A DNA stretch of 62,499 nucleotides. It comes from Prolixibacteraceae bacterium (GTDB taxonomy: Bacteria; Bacteroidota; Bacteroidia; Bacteroidales; Prolixibacteraceae). The notes under the pieces were generated by a model that was given only the letters and a program-made list of their open reading frames with translations, had not been told where the DNA came from and ran no database searches. The DNA is taken from assembly GCA_028282195.1 (NCBI GenBank), contig JANQII010000330.1, positions 1 through 62,499 of the forward strand, read 5' to 3'. The position numbers and the translations under genes were made by a program. Shown piece by piece: positions 42,543 to 51,021 of the stretch (positions within the stretch are counted from its first letter, which is position 1; every line of letters begins with the position of its first letter).

Positions 42543-43130
42543 TTATTGTTGCCAGATTCTTCTGAAGATTTCTCTTTCTTCTTCACCGATAACATCAAGA
42601 TATATTGCTGTGGTTTCTATGGAAGCATGCCCCATATACTTTTTAACTTTGGAAATCGGGACAACTTTATTTACGGCGGCATGCACAGCAAAACCATGCC
42701 TTAGTCCTCTGGCGCAACTCCTGATGCCTGTTATACCTGCCTTATGCATAATGGCTTTAACATACCTTGATGCGGTGCGTAGAGAAAATGTCCAAAGGGG
42801 ACTTGCACTTTCGTCACTATATCTATAATTACCAACATATTCCCTTAAATCTCTTAACAAGTGGTCTGGTAGGGGAAATTCCCTGTAAAATCCCCGCTGC
42901 CGTTTTTTGAGCGTTTCCATTACCACCGTACCATTGGCAATATCAATATTGGCAGTTGTTAGGTTGTGTACTTCGGCTATACGTGCACCTGTGTAATAGA
43001 GCAACTGGCAGAAAAGTTTTTTCTTTGCACTGCATTTTTGGGTTTCTTCAAGAAAACGTAGCCGTTCGGCGCGGTTAAGGTATTTGCGCTGCCCTGCTTG
43101 GCTATATAGCGACATTGTTGTTTTGTACAT
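42543..43130 (-). CDS. Minimal tyrosine recombinase (catalytic domain only)
   Basis: From the ATG at 43130 (or 43115) the product is about 195 residues. It contains only the catalytic domain of an XerC/XerD-like recombinase: LLYYTGARIAEVHNL (Arg I), ARGLRHGFAVHA, YMGHASIETTAIYL (His and Tyr). The SAM-like core-binding domain is missing, as in compact or solo integrases. An inverted repeat of TGTCCGA/TCGGACA (43167-43193) lies just before it. It could resolve dimers or move the adjacent unfamiliar block. Confidence 0.75.
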   Translation of the reverse strand: MYKTTMSLYSQAGQRKYLNRAERLRFLEETQKCSAKKKLFCQLLYYTGARIAEVHNLTTANIDIANGTVVMETLKKRQRGFYREFPLPDHLLRDLREYVGNYRYSDESASPLWTFSLRTASRYVKAIMHKAGITGIRSCARGLRHGFAVHAAVNKVVPISKVKKYMGHASIETTAIYLDVIGEEEREIFRRIWQQ

Positions 43131-43166
43131 AATCGAAGCTTTTCGTCTTATTACCAATATAATAAC

Positions 43167-43193
43167 TGTCCGATTATTAGATATTCTCGGACA
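43167..43193. repeat. Inverted repeat beside the minimal recombinase
   Basis: TGTCCGA (43167-43173) and TCGGACA (43187-43193) flank a 13-bp AT-rich centre, the size of a Xer-type crossover site. The half-site recurs as TTCGGACA at 43322-43329, so the interval 43167-43329 may hold the recombinase's own sites. Confidence 0.55.
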
Positions 43194-43350
43194 TATTTGC
43201 AAACAAAAAGACTCGATTTTTTGATTTTTAGGGTAAATTCCCCCTCCTCTATCCTGAAAAATGCTCTGTACTGGGGTTCTCGTCCGTAAAAAAACCATCT
43301 GGTGGCGCAATATATCTAATTTTCGGACAAAATAATTTACAGAATACAAT

Positions 43351-43614
43351 ATGGCAGACGAGGAAGAAAAAATCGGCTTTTTTGAATGGGCGCTGACTGG
43401 TTTAGGATTTATATCGGGGGCTGTATTTGGTTATGACGTAGAGGGGTGGATTGGGGCAATTATATTGGCTTTTGTCGGGGGTGCAATTGGGAAAGCTGTT
43501 GGTGCATTAGCAGATTGGACGGTGAAATTGATGGTTGCCATTGTCTTTCTACTCATCAACTCTTTTACCAGACAATTGATATGGGAGTTCGTCAGGTCAA
43601 TCTTCGGTATATAA
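43351..43614 (+). CDS. Small membrane protein with glycine-zipper
   Basis: The 87-residue protein has an acidic start, a glycine-rich membrane segment (GLGFISGAVFGYDVEGWIG then AIILAFVGGAIGKAVGALA) and a second hydrophobic helix (LMVAIVFLLINSF). Glycine zippers occur in small pore- or scaffold-forming membrane proteins. No family is recognised. It is the first gene of the unfamiliar block on the plus strand. Confidence 0.55.
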   Translation: MADEEEKIGFFEWALTGLGFISGAVFGYDVEGWIGAIILAFVGGAIGKAVGALADWTVKLMVAIVFLLINSFTRQLIWEFVRSIFGI

Positions 43615-43799
43615 GTAAAAGTGCATATTTAATACATAAGAATCTATAGGTCATAACATTTAACAAAGTTTCACCTGCTTGTGTATGGCTTTTTAAAAAT
43701 TTTAAGGTTATGGAATCAATTTCTTGTAAAAGCTACCCTAAAGTGATACAACTAATAGCTGACAATTGGGTTAATTGCGCCTGCGCGAAGGAGGCTGTG

Positions 43800-44345
43800 A
43801 TGAAAAAAGGTAAACTACTACTGATCGCCGGCATAACTACGGCCTTCATGCTGGTCGCCAATGACAATGCCGATGCGCAAACCTTAGCCAGCAGTTCTCC
43901 GACCAAGACGGAAAAGCCGTCAAAAACCTCTGCGAATAAGCTCAATGCGCCTGTTGTTAAAGCGCATCAAGGTGATGGTGCGGCTATGAAAGGTTCGTGG
44001 GATGGTCACATTGCCGTTCACATCTACCGTGCCAAAGATGATCCCATAAGTGGTGAACGCTACGCCAAGGGCATGGCAAAAGCTTTTTCTACCCCCGAAA
44101 AATCCGGCGGCAAGCCTATCAACATAATAGCCACATATCAGGAGAGTAATTATGCTCCGAAAAGCTATGTGAATATTTATATTGATGGCGTGACATGGAA
44201 ATATGATGGAAGCGACAACCTGACACCAAATTTGGCAAGGCATTTAATACCGCAGATTATGAAAGATTATGTTGCCGAATTTGGAGATTCTAAGCTAATC
44301 CCTGAGGAAGGTCCTGCTGTGGCGACCGTTTCAGCAAGCCTCTAG
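43800..44345 (+). CDS. Hypothetical exported protein
   Basis: The ATG at 43800 follows a strong AAGGAGG site at 43788-43794, so I use it and not the upstream 43710. The 181-residue product has a signal peptide (MKKGKLLLIAGITTAFMLVA and then NDNADAQ), a Ser/Thr/Lys linker and a mixed alpha/beta domain with HIAVHIYRAKDDPISGERYA and YVNIYIDGVTWKYDGSDNL. No family recognised. The strong Shine-Dalgarno is unusual for a Bacteroidota gene. Confidence 0.6.
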   Translation: MKKGKLLLIAGITTAFMLVANDNADAQTLASSSPTKTEKPSKTSANKLNAPVVKAHQGDGAAMKGSWDGHIAVHIYRAKDDPISGERYAKGMAKAFSTPEKSGGKPINIIATYQESNYAPKSYVNIYIDGVTWKYDGSDNLTPNLARHLIPQIMKDYVAEFGDSKLIPEEGPAVATVSASL

Positions 44346-44348
44346 TCA

Positions 44349-45173
44349 CTACCATCCAGAATCCATAGTTGGCGCAGTAGTCGCTACGATAGACTCTTCT
44401 TTAATGACAGTCTTAGCTTCTGATACAGAAGAGTTTTCGAAATCGTCAGCTTCACCCCGACCAATATCGTAAAGTTTATCGTTCTCCTGATCGTCTTCCC
44501 AAGCTGTATTAAACGCCTCATCAAAATTGAGACCAATGGCATTGGCTTTGTTTTCAAGCCTTTCCAGTGCTTCCCTATATTGTGTTTTCTTCTCTGGGCT
44601 TAGGTCATCATCATCGTTCAGATGCTTCTTATATTTCGCGACATTGTGTTTAATTCTTTCAACCAGTTCACCTTGTTTGAGTTCTTCCTGATCTTCGAGA
44701 TCAAAGGATTTATCAATAACGTCTTGGGCGCTCCAGTTTTTAACTTCGTCTGGATCTTCGTCGTAATCTTTTACAAACATCGCCTTTAAAGCATCTATAT
44801 CGCCATTTTCACGATATTCTCTCAATCGAGCCTGACGTTCACGGCTAGCAGCATAGGCATCAATATCTCTGTCAATGTCGTCATAAAGCTCACGCATATC
44901 CTCAGACATGAAGTCGAGCATGAATTGCACATTACGCTGTTCTTTCTTTTGTTTTTCTTGAAGAGCTTTCTCGGTCGCTTTTGCCTGCGCGTAACCATCC
45001 AGAATTACACTAGAATCCTCTTGTTCCACATCTTTACGCCCCTGATTAAGAACGAACTCCTTTAGTTCTCTTTCGCGCTCAACAGTTGAAGGGTCTAGCC
45101 CTTGTTCAAGCGTTTCTGAGAGAACAGCTCCATTCACGGCTTCATTGAATGTTTCTCTTATGTTTAAAGACAT
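44349..45173 (-). CDS. Hypothetical acidic cytoplasmic protein
   Basis: The 274-residue protein is highly acidic and helical, with coiled-coil stretches (QAKATEKALQEKQKKEQRNV, REYRENGDIDALKAMF), an Asp-rich patch (NDDDDLSPEKKTQYREAL) and a C-terminal TMDSGW. No recognisable domain. It is the only minus-strand gene near here besides the large one at 48348 and converges with the exported-protein gene 3 bp away. Confidence 0.5.
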   Translation of the reverse strand: MSLNIRETFNEAVNGAVLSETLEQGLDPSTVERERELKEFVLNQGRKDVEQEDSSVILDGYAQAKATEKALQEKQKKEQRNVQFMLDFMSEDMRELYDDIDRDIDAYAASRERQARLREYRENGDIDALKAMFVKDYDEDPDEVKNWSAQDVIDKSFDLEDQEELKQGELVERIKHNVAKYKKHLNDDDDLSPEKKTQYREALERLENKANAIGLNFDEAFNTAWEDDQENDKLYDIGRGEADDFENSSVSEAKTVIKEESIVATTAPTMDSGW

Positions 45174-45398
45174 TGTTGAATCCCCATTCTTTTTGTCTTT
45201 CTCTTTTTTTTTGTGACTTACTGCTTTGCATCATTTTTAGTTGCCACATAGATATGATAATACAGCGAGGTTAAGAAGGTGTGTATTTTATGTAAAATTT
45301 TATCTATTTATCCGCACGATGAGAAATGCGGGTGTCAGCTTTGTTGATTGTATTATGTCCTGATGAGATATTTTGAGGCACATCTGAGCGCATGGCCT

Positions 45399-45415
45399 TG
45401 AAATGTATTATTTCA
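45399..45415. promoter_or_regulatory. Inverted repeat before the tandem-repeat gene
   Basis: TGAAAT-GTATT-ATTTCA is a perfect 6-bp inverted repeat in the 349-bp gap 45174-45522, about 108 bp before the start of the repeat protein. It could be an operator. The remainder of the gap is AT-rich and holds no gene I can support. Confidence 0.45.
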
Positions 45416-45522
45416 TAGAAACCGTTTATAAAGCCTTAAAAAAAAGCCAAAATCTTCTTTACGATTGCTTAAATCTTTCGAGTCATTATGCTTTGAAAAG
45501 GACATAATTTTTTTGAGAAGAA

Positions 45523-47259
45523 ATGAAAGAATCAGAGAAAAAACAGAAGACCGGAGACATTATTCCTTATCCAAGCGAGGGTGTGGTGGATATTCTTAAA
45601 AAGATTGATATTCTTAAAGCTGCCGGAAAGCAGACAGGATGCAATGCCAAAGCTATCATAGATGTTGGTGGCACACTGCCAATAGGATTGACAGAGAGCC
45701 GAATTACACAAATCTTGGAGGGCGAAATCACGACATTCGCTGAGGAAGAATATGAATACATTATAAAGTCTCTAAAAAAAGTGCCTAAAGAAAGGTCTTA
45801 TACAGCAGCATCACAGCAGCCTGCTGAAGAAAAGGAGCATGTCATCATAGATGAAGAGACGTTTGTTTTATTACAAGAGCTGAGAGAGAAAACAGACATA
45901 GGAGTGGTAGCCTTACTGAATAGAGCAAAAAATGCTCCCGAAGATTTAAAGGCTTCTACAGCTCAAAATTGGATTTCTGGCAAATCTAAAAAAGCACGGC
46001 GGGATCATCTGGATTTTCTCTTGCAAGAATGGCGAAAATACTCTCAATACGAGTTTGTTGAACTTACAGCAGAAATCCCTAAAGAATTGTTGGGATATGA
46101 GGAAAGTACTGGGATTGGGCCTCAAGCACTTTTACGGGGAACTCAAAAAGAACGCCCTGAAGGCTTAAGCTCTGACATTATAAAAAGATGGTTAAAAGCT
46201 CCAAAAGATAAGGTACGAAAAGATTATTTAGAATTTACCTTACAGGAGTGGAGGAAATACCCCCAATACGAGTTTGTTGAACTTACAGAAGAAATCCATA
46301 AAAAATTGCTGGGATATAAGGAGAGTACGGGAATTGGACCTCAAGCTCTTTTAAGAGGTACACAAAAAGAACGCCCTGAAGGACTGAACTCCGGCATAAT
46401 AAAAAGATGGTTAGCGGCACCTCATAAAAAGGTGAGAAAGGATCATCTGGATTACGTGCTCGCCAGATGGAAGACTTTAGAGCAATTGGAAGCCAAAAAG
46501 ATTATTATTCCCGATGAGATTCTCCAAAAACTGCATCATCATTGGAAGAGAACAAACATTGGGCCTGAAAAGCTATTGAAGCTTGGAAGCTCAGTTCCCC
46601 GTGGTCTAACCTCACCAATGATTTGTCAATGGCTGTATAAAAAGACCAAAACAGCCAGAGAGGATCATTTAGATTTTGTTTTAGAGCAGTGGGAAGCTTT
46701 GCCGGAGTCAAAAAGAAGGACTTTTAGCAAAGGTCGTACTGCGCGATTACCGCAAACTATGCAGGGCTGTGTTGAAGTTACCCCTGAGATAATAAAGCAG
46801 CTTCGTGAATTGAGAAATACGACTGGCGTTGGAGTGAATCACCTTCTGAAAAAAGCAAAAGACCTCCCTGAAGGCTTAACTATTGGCGTTGTAAGTGGCT
46901 GGTTTAATGGAGGTACAGCCACAGCACGAAAAGACCACTTGGAGTATATGGTTCAAAAGTGGGAGGCGCTGGCAAATTCGGGACAAGAGATAAAAAACAG
47001 ATACATCACGAATAAAGACGGTTACGAACCTATTTCCCAACAAGATTTAGAAGAAATGCGACATTACCGAGATATGCTAAACCTTTTACCGGGGCATCTT
47101 CTTAAAATTAGTGATGATGTACCGGAAGGACTAACCAACTCAATGATTGGTGGCTGGTTAAGTGGTGTCACCCAAAATACCAATCCTGAATTTGTGAGTT
47201 GGGTTTTAGAGCGGTGCAGAGCGGTAGTAAAAGAATCCTATGAAAAAGCTCTTCAATAA
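45523..47259 (+). CDS. Tandem helix-turn-helix-like repeat protein (seven units)
   Basis: The 578-residue protein consists almost entirely of seven related units of about 67-70 residues, at about 20-86, 106-172, 177-245, 249-318, 326-393, 416-483 and 501-568. A consensus is EI...L....TGIGP..LL......PEGLTS, then II..WL.....KARKDHL and DFVLE.W. Each looks like a small lambda-repressor-type fold whose recognition helix starts at GLTS; six units keep the Trp (W150, W223, W296, W370, W460, W545). The residues after GLTS differ strongly between units while the scaffold is constant, as expected if each unit reads different bases. No known family fits; function unknown. Confidence 0.7.
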   Translation: MKESEKKQKTGDIIPYPSEGVVDILKKIDILKAAGKQTGCNAKAIIDVGGTLPIGLTESRITQILEGEITTFAEEEYEYIIKSLKKVPKERSYTAASQQPAEEKEHVIIDEETFVLLQELREKTDIGVVALLNRAKNAPEDLKASTAQNWISGKSKKARRDHLDFLLQEWRKYSQYEFVELTAEIPKELLGYEESTGIGPQALLRGTQKERPEGLSSDIIKRWLKAPKDKVRKDYLEFTLQEWRKYPQYEFVELTEEIHKKLLGYKESTGIGPQALLRGTQKERPEGLNSGIIKRWLAAPHKKVRKDHLDYVLARWKTLEQLEAKKIIIPDEILQKLHHHWKRTNIGPEKLLKLGSSVPRGLTSPMICQWLYKKTKTAREDHLDFVLEQWEALPESKRRTFSKGRTARLPQTMQGCVEVTPEIIKQLRELRNTTGVGVNHLLKKAKDLPEGLTIGVVSGWFNGGTATARKDHLEYMVQKWEALANSGQEIKNRYITNKDGYEPISQQDLEEMRHYRDMLNLLPGHLLKISDDVPEGLTNSMIGGWLSGVTQNTNPEFVSWVLERCRAVVKESYEKALQ

Positions 47260-47352
47260 CGATTGCCAATATACTTTATGTCTTTTGTAAAATATTAAGA
47301 ATTAAAGACTAACATGAATAAGTAGCGAGCAATTTAATCTCAGGGGTAATAG

Positions 47353-47940
47353 ATGGACAATATTGTTAGTTTTCAAGATGAAAAGATAAAAAAGGTATGG
47401 AGCAAAAAATCTGATCACAAAATAGAACTACACACCCCTTTAAAAATCAGTTTTCCTACTGAAGAAGCTCCTAATATAGAAAATGAAATATCAGGAAAGA
47501 AACCTGAGGAACCAATAGAAGTAACGAGTTTTGTCGGAAAAGTTGCCGATTTTCTTATCAAAGCTCATCGAAAGATAAAAAAGTTTGTCATGCAGCTTGG
47601 GGATACTTTCATTAAGCCGATACGTAGTTGGTATTGGCGTGTGGAAAGTCGGAAGCTCATGGGAGAGCTTATGACACTATCCTTAAAACTCAATCGTAAC
47701 AATTTTCATGTTTTTATTCGATTTTATGGACATACTGAGAACATTGAAGTTCAAGTGTATCCAAGAGGATGGGAAAGAGAAGAATGCGAAAAGTTGCGCC
47801 TCCTAACAGGTAAACTTCCCGGATATGGTAAGTATTATTATAAGATGAAACCACACCAAATCAGGGAGGCTATGAAGACACTTGTGCATTTGTCCAACCT
47901 CAATAAGGTGCAAGACCGCTTTGGAACCAATATAGTTTAA
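47353..47940 (+). CDS. Hypothetical protein
   Basis: The 195-residue product has a polar N-terminal half and a hydrophobic-amphipathic middle (VGKVADFLIKAHRKIKKFVM), then a basic C-terminal domain with MTLSLKLNRNNFHVFIRFYG and GKYYYKMKPHQIREAMKTL. It is 93 bp downstream of the repeat protein on the same strand and may be cotranscribed with it. No family recognised; it could be a membrane-peripheral partner. Confidence 0.5.
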   Translation: MDNIVSFQDEKIKKVWSKKSDHKIELHTPLKISFPTEEAPNIENEISGKKPEEPIEVTSFVGKVADFLIKAHRKIKKFVMQLGDTFIKPIRSWYWRVESRKLMGELMTLSLKLNRNNFHVFIRFYGHTENIEVQVYPRGWEREECEKLRLLTGKLPGYGKYYYKMKPHQIREAMKTLVHLSNLNKVQDRFGTNIV

Positions 47941-47960
47941 GCTAAACTAACACAAAAAAA

Positions 47961-47985
47961 CCTAGCCGCATTAAGCATAGCTAGG
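47961..47985 (+). terminator. Possible terminator hairpin
   Basis: CCTAGC (47961-47966) pairs with GCTAGG (47980-47985) just after the 195-residue gene, but no clear T-run follows. The rest of the 407-bp gap to 48347 shows no gene or strong repeat. Confidence 0.4.
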
Positions 47986-48347
47986 GGAAGTGTTTTGTGA
48001 TACAACGAGGCTTCCCAACATGGCATTGAAGGAAGCCTGTAAAAAATATCGCTTAAGGTAACTGATGCCCATCAGGTGGTAAGATGGACTAAGTTCATTG
48101 TGTTGTGTGAATAGGAGTTTTTGGTTTTAAATCCTGCCTTTGTGCACAGTTCTTCAAAAACATCCTATGAGAATTTGAAGTTATTTACAGCAACTAAACG
48201 CTTTCCTTTTAGAAAGTTATATTCTATGCCGTCAATAATTAAAGCTTTGATCTCGATCACTGACGATACATTGATGCATAACGCGTGCTTTTTCATTCCA
48301 AACAGGTTCATTGCAATCATTTTATAGTCTGATTACCTGAGTGTTAA

Positions 48348-50726
48348 TTAATGTGATTGTAAAAAATCAGCAGCTCGTTCTCCAAAACCGCCTAGATTGA
48401 AATCTTGAATTTCATTTAGATGGCGCATGGATGGTTGATGACCTTTGCTCGCCGGATCAGCCCAGTCTTTCAAGGCTTCTTTCCATTCCCCTTTTAGGGC
48501 ATGCGCATAGGCCTCATTGTTGTTTGCTGCATTAAGAGCTGCATCGTTTTGGTCGAGACCTAAGTCTTGAATAATATCCGAGGCTTCTTTTATAAGTTCT
48601 GGATCTGTGGAACCATGTACCATCTCTAAGATCTGCCAAGCTGTGTTAGCTTTTGGTGAAGCCTCAGAGTAATCCTGTAAGCTTTTTAGTGCCCATTCCT
48701 CTAATTGATCGCCACGCACGTCTTGCGCATGTTCGATAAAGTTAGCGATACGATCATCTATACTGAGATCAATAGGGGCGCTTATTTCATCAGTCTTGAT
48801 TTCGAAGTCTTCTTGCGTTGGTGCATCAGTCTCCGGAGAGGCTACTTCACTTTGTATAGTGCTTGTAGTTTCAGAATTTACTTCAGTATCTACTTCTTTT
48901 GGTATCTCGATTTCTAGTAGTTTTTCTTTATCTTGGACATAGTCTTTGACTTGTTCAATTTTATCAGCAGCGTTATCGAGGCCAAGAATGTCTTCTGGGA
49001 TCATTTCTGCCACGGCTGATCCGACTACCGCAGCGACAGCAGAAAAAGCGGTTTTGGTTAAGATTTCTTTTTTATGATCTTTCCAGATATTTTTACGATT
49101 ATCTCGGGCATGGCGCCAAAAATCACGGCTTAAAAACTTTCTCTTATTTTCTTTTTGTTCCAGTGTGCGTTGTACATCTTGTAATGCTTTAAATTTATCT
49201 TGTGCCGCTTCGATAACACCACGAAGATCCTCGGTTTTATTTGCCACAGTTTCAAAATTGATACGTGCTTGTTCGAGCTTTTCAGAGGCTAGGTTTAAGG
49301 CCTGTTTTTTCTCTTCATTCTTATTATCATTGGCATGCGCTTGTTTGGCTTTATCAAAAAGATCCTGAGCATTAATCAGCTTTTCTTGGAATTGTTCATT
49401 CCCCTCGTTCATTTGAGCACACGCTTTGCTATCCTCTATCATTTTTTCTTGAAGGGCATTTAGGTTTTGTGCGAGTAACTCTTTAAAACTGAGCTTGCGT
49501 TCTGGATCAATAGCACCATTTTGTGTACGCAATTCTTCTTCTGTTTTGTTGAGAAGCTCATCAAGGGTTTTGTGATAGTCCTGTTTTGCGGCTTTTAAGC
49601 TCGCCCGGCCAAAGCTAACGGCTGGAACTACTGCTGCGTAAGCAGGGCCGGCTATATAACGAACCGCGCCGCCGATAATAAAAGAGCCCGCAATATTGGC
49701 GCGATTTTTCCATAGGCTTTTGAAGAAGCGAGAGACAAAGTTTTTTTTCTTTTTTGGAGGCTTTGGATCTTTAGTATATGTCCCAAAAGCGGTGGTATCT
49801 GTTAAGTCATTAATTAAAGAATTGTGCTCAGAGACAGTAGGTTTTTCTACTGATTTTTCTTCTTGAAAATTTGTTTTTGTATCTGTGTCTTCTTCACTGA
49901 CTTGTTCGCTAATTGAAGTTTTTTGTGCACCTTTTTGCGGGATGGGTTCTTGTGGCTTGATCTTTTCAATAATTAAGTTGTTCCCTGCAGGGCGGCGAGT
50001 ATTTGGCTTTTCTTCGTTTGTTTGTTTATCAAGAGGAAGCTCTTGCCCATCTTCTTCAACTGTATTTTCCTGTTGTTTTGCTTCTTCAATAACATTGGCA
50101 TCTTCCGCATGATCACCGATGTTTGGTTTAGGTGTTGGTGGCCACGTATTTGGTCGTTCTGATGACATAGGAACGCTAATTTTAACGTGCGTATCATCCA
50201 TGTAGTAAACATCCTTATGATGTTCACTATAGTCTATATTAATAGGCTTTGTAGGCGTATTTGTCTTTTCTTCTAGAATTACCGCATCATCAATATTGTT
50301 GTTATGATCGATAGTAAATCTTGAATGAGTCTGATCTTCTATAGTCCAAATATGGCTAGGAATATTTTGTTTTGAATATTTTATATTAAAGACATCATTA
50401 AATTCATTAAGGCTTTGCTCATTGAGGCAGCCATTTTGATCCTGTTCAAAGGGAAGCATAAGCACTTGATCATAGGCTTTAGCCTTTCGAGGCATATTCT
50501 TTTTGTTATTATGCAGAAAAACGAGGAGTCCATACTGCAACCCTTCTAAGTAGTGTTTCCATTTTTTTGAAATATGATTGGTTTGCTCTTCCTCTTGCTG
50601 TAAAATATAAGGTATTTGATCAATAGTTGCGTTTGGTTTTTTAACAAAATCCTCAAAAGGAAAGCGCACGCGAACAGCCTCTAAGAGGCTGTCATAATAA
50701 GTATTGTTGCGTGCTTGTGTGCTCAT
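48348..50726 (-). CDS. Large hypothetical protein with hydrophobic centre and coiled coil
   Basis: The 792-residue protein has a globular N-terminus (about 1-150), a long low-complexity Pro/Glu/Lys-rich linker (150-320), a hydrophobic stretch near 345-375 (NIAGSFIIGGAVRYIAGPAY then AAVVPAVSFG), an extended coiled coil (390-530), another hydrophobic segment (AFSAVAAVVGSAVAEMIPED) and a TPR/Sel1-like C-terminus (AWQILEMVHGSTDPELIKEA, ALKGEWKEALKDWADPASKG). No family recognised. It could be an envelope-spanning scaffold or a secreted effector, and is divergent from the MORN gene. Confidence 0.5.
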   Translation of the reverse strand: MSTQARNNTYYDSLLEAVRVRFPFEDFVKKPNATIDQIPYILQQEEEQTNHISKKWKHYLEGLQYGLLVFLHNNKKNMPRKAKAYDQVLMLPFEQDQNGCLNEQSLNEFNDVFNIKYSKQNIPSHIWTIEDQTHSRFTIDHNNNIDDAVILEEKTNTPTKPINIDYSEHHKDVYYMDDTHVKISVPMSSERPNTWPPTPKPNIGDHAEDANVIEEAKQQENTVEEDGQELPLDKQTNEEKPNTRRPAGNNLIIEKIKPQEPIPQKGAQKTSISEQVSEEDTDTKTNFQEEKSVEKPTVSEHNSLINDLTDTTAFGTYTKDPKPPKKKKNFVSRFFKSLWKNRANIAGSFIIGGAVRYIAGPAYAAVVPAVSFGRASLKAAKQDYHKTLDELLNKTEEELRTQNGAIDPERKLSFKELLAQNLNALQEKMIEDSKACAQMNEGNEQFQEKLINAQDLFDKAKQAHANDNKNEEKKQALNLASEKLEQARINFETVANKTEDLRGVIEAAQDKFKALQDVQRTLEQKENKRKFLSRDFWRHARDNRKNIWKDHKKEILTKTAFSAVAAVVGSAVAEMIPEDILGLDNAADKIEQVKDYVQDKEKLLEIEIPKEVDTEVNSETTSTIQSEVASPETDAPTQEDFEIKTDEISAPIDLSIDDRIANFIEHAQDVRGDQLEEWALKSLQDYSEASPKANTAWQILEMVHGSTDPELIKEASDIIQDLGLDQNDAALNAANNNEAYAHALKGEWKEALKDWADPASKGHQPSMRHLNEIQDFNLGGFGERAADFLQSH

Positions 50727-50970
50727 TTTTCAGTTATTATATTTTTTTTGTTTTGTATACTTATCACTGCATCTCTACGCGCAGGCGTGTTTTTTCCATG
50801 TTATTTTTTCGAACTATTGAGCGGATGATATGTTAAAGAGGGCGCGAATGTCAATATTTTTATAATACCAAAAGTTTCACACTGCTATTTGCTATAAAAA
50901 ATGTATTTTTTTATTTAATTTAATCGTTTCAGTACCTTATGTAATTTTTTCTTGCAGATTTTCTATTAAT

Positions 50971-51000
50971 ACGTTAAATAAGGCCCTAAATATTTAACGT
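50971..51000. promoter_or_regulatory. Perfect 10-bp inverted repeat before the MORN gene
   Basis: ACGTTAAATA (50971-50980) and TATTTAACGT (50991-51000) are perfect arms around AGGCCCTAAA, ending 21 bp before the start at 51022. TTGCAG at about 50953 and TAAATA could be a -35/-10 pair whose -10 lies inside the left arm. The position is right for repression. It lies in the 295-bp divergent gap 50727-51021. Confidence 0.6.
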
Positions 51001-51021
51001 AAAACGTGTGAGTGGTTAAAA

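Noticed and set aside
43710-43799. Longer start for the exported protein at 43800
   Set aside because: The AAGGAGG site and signal peptide both favour 43800; the extension would bury the signal peptide.
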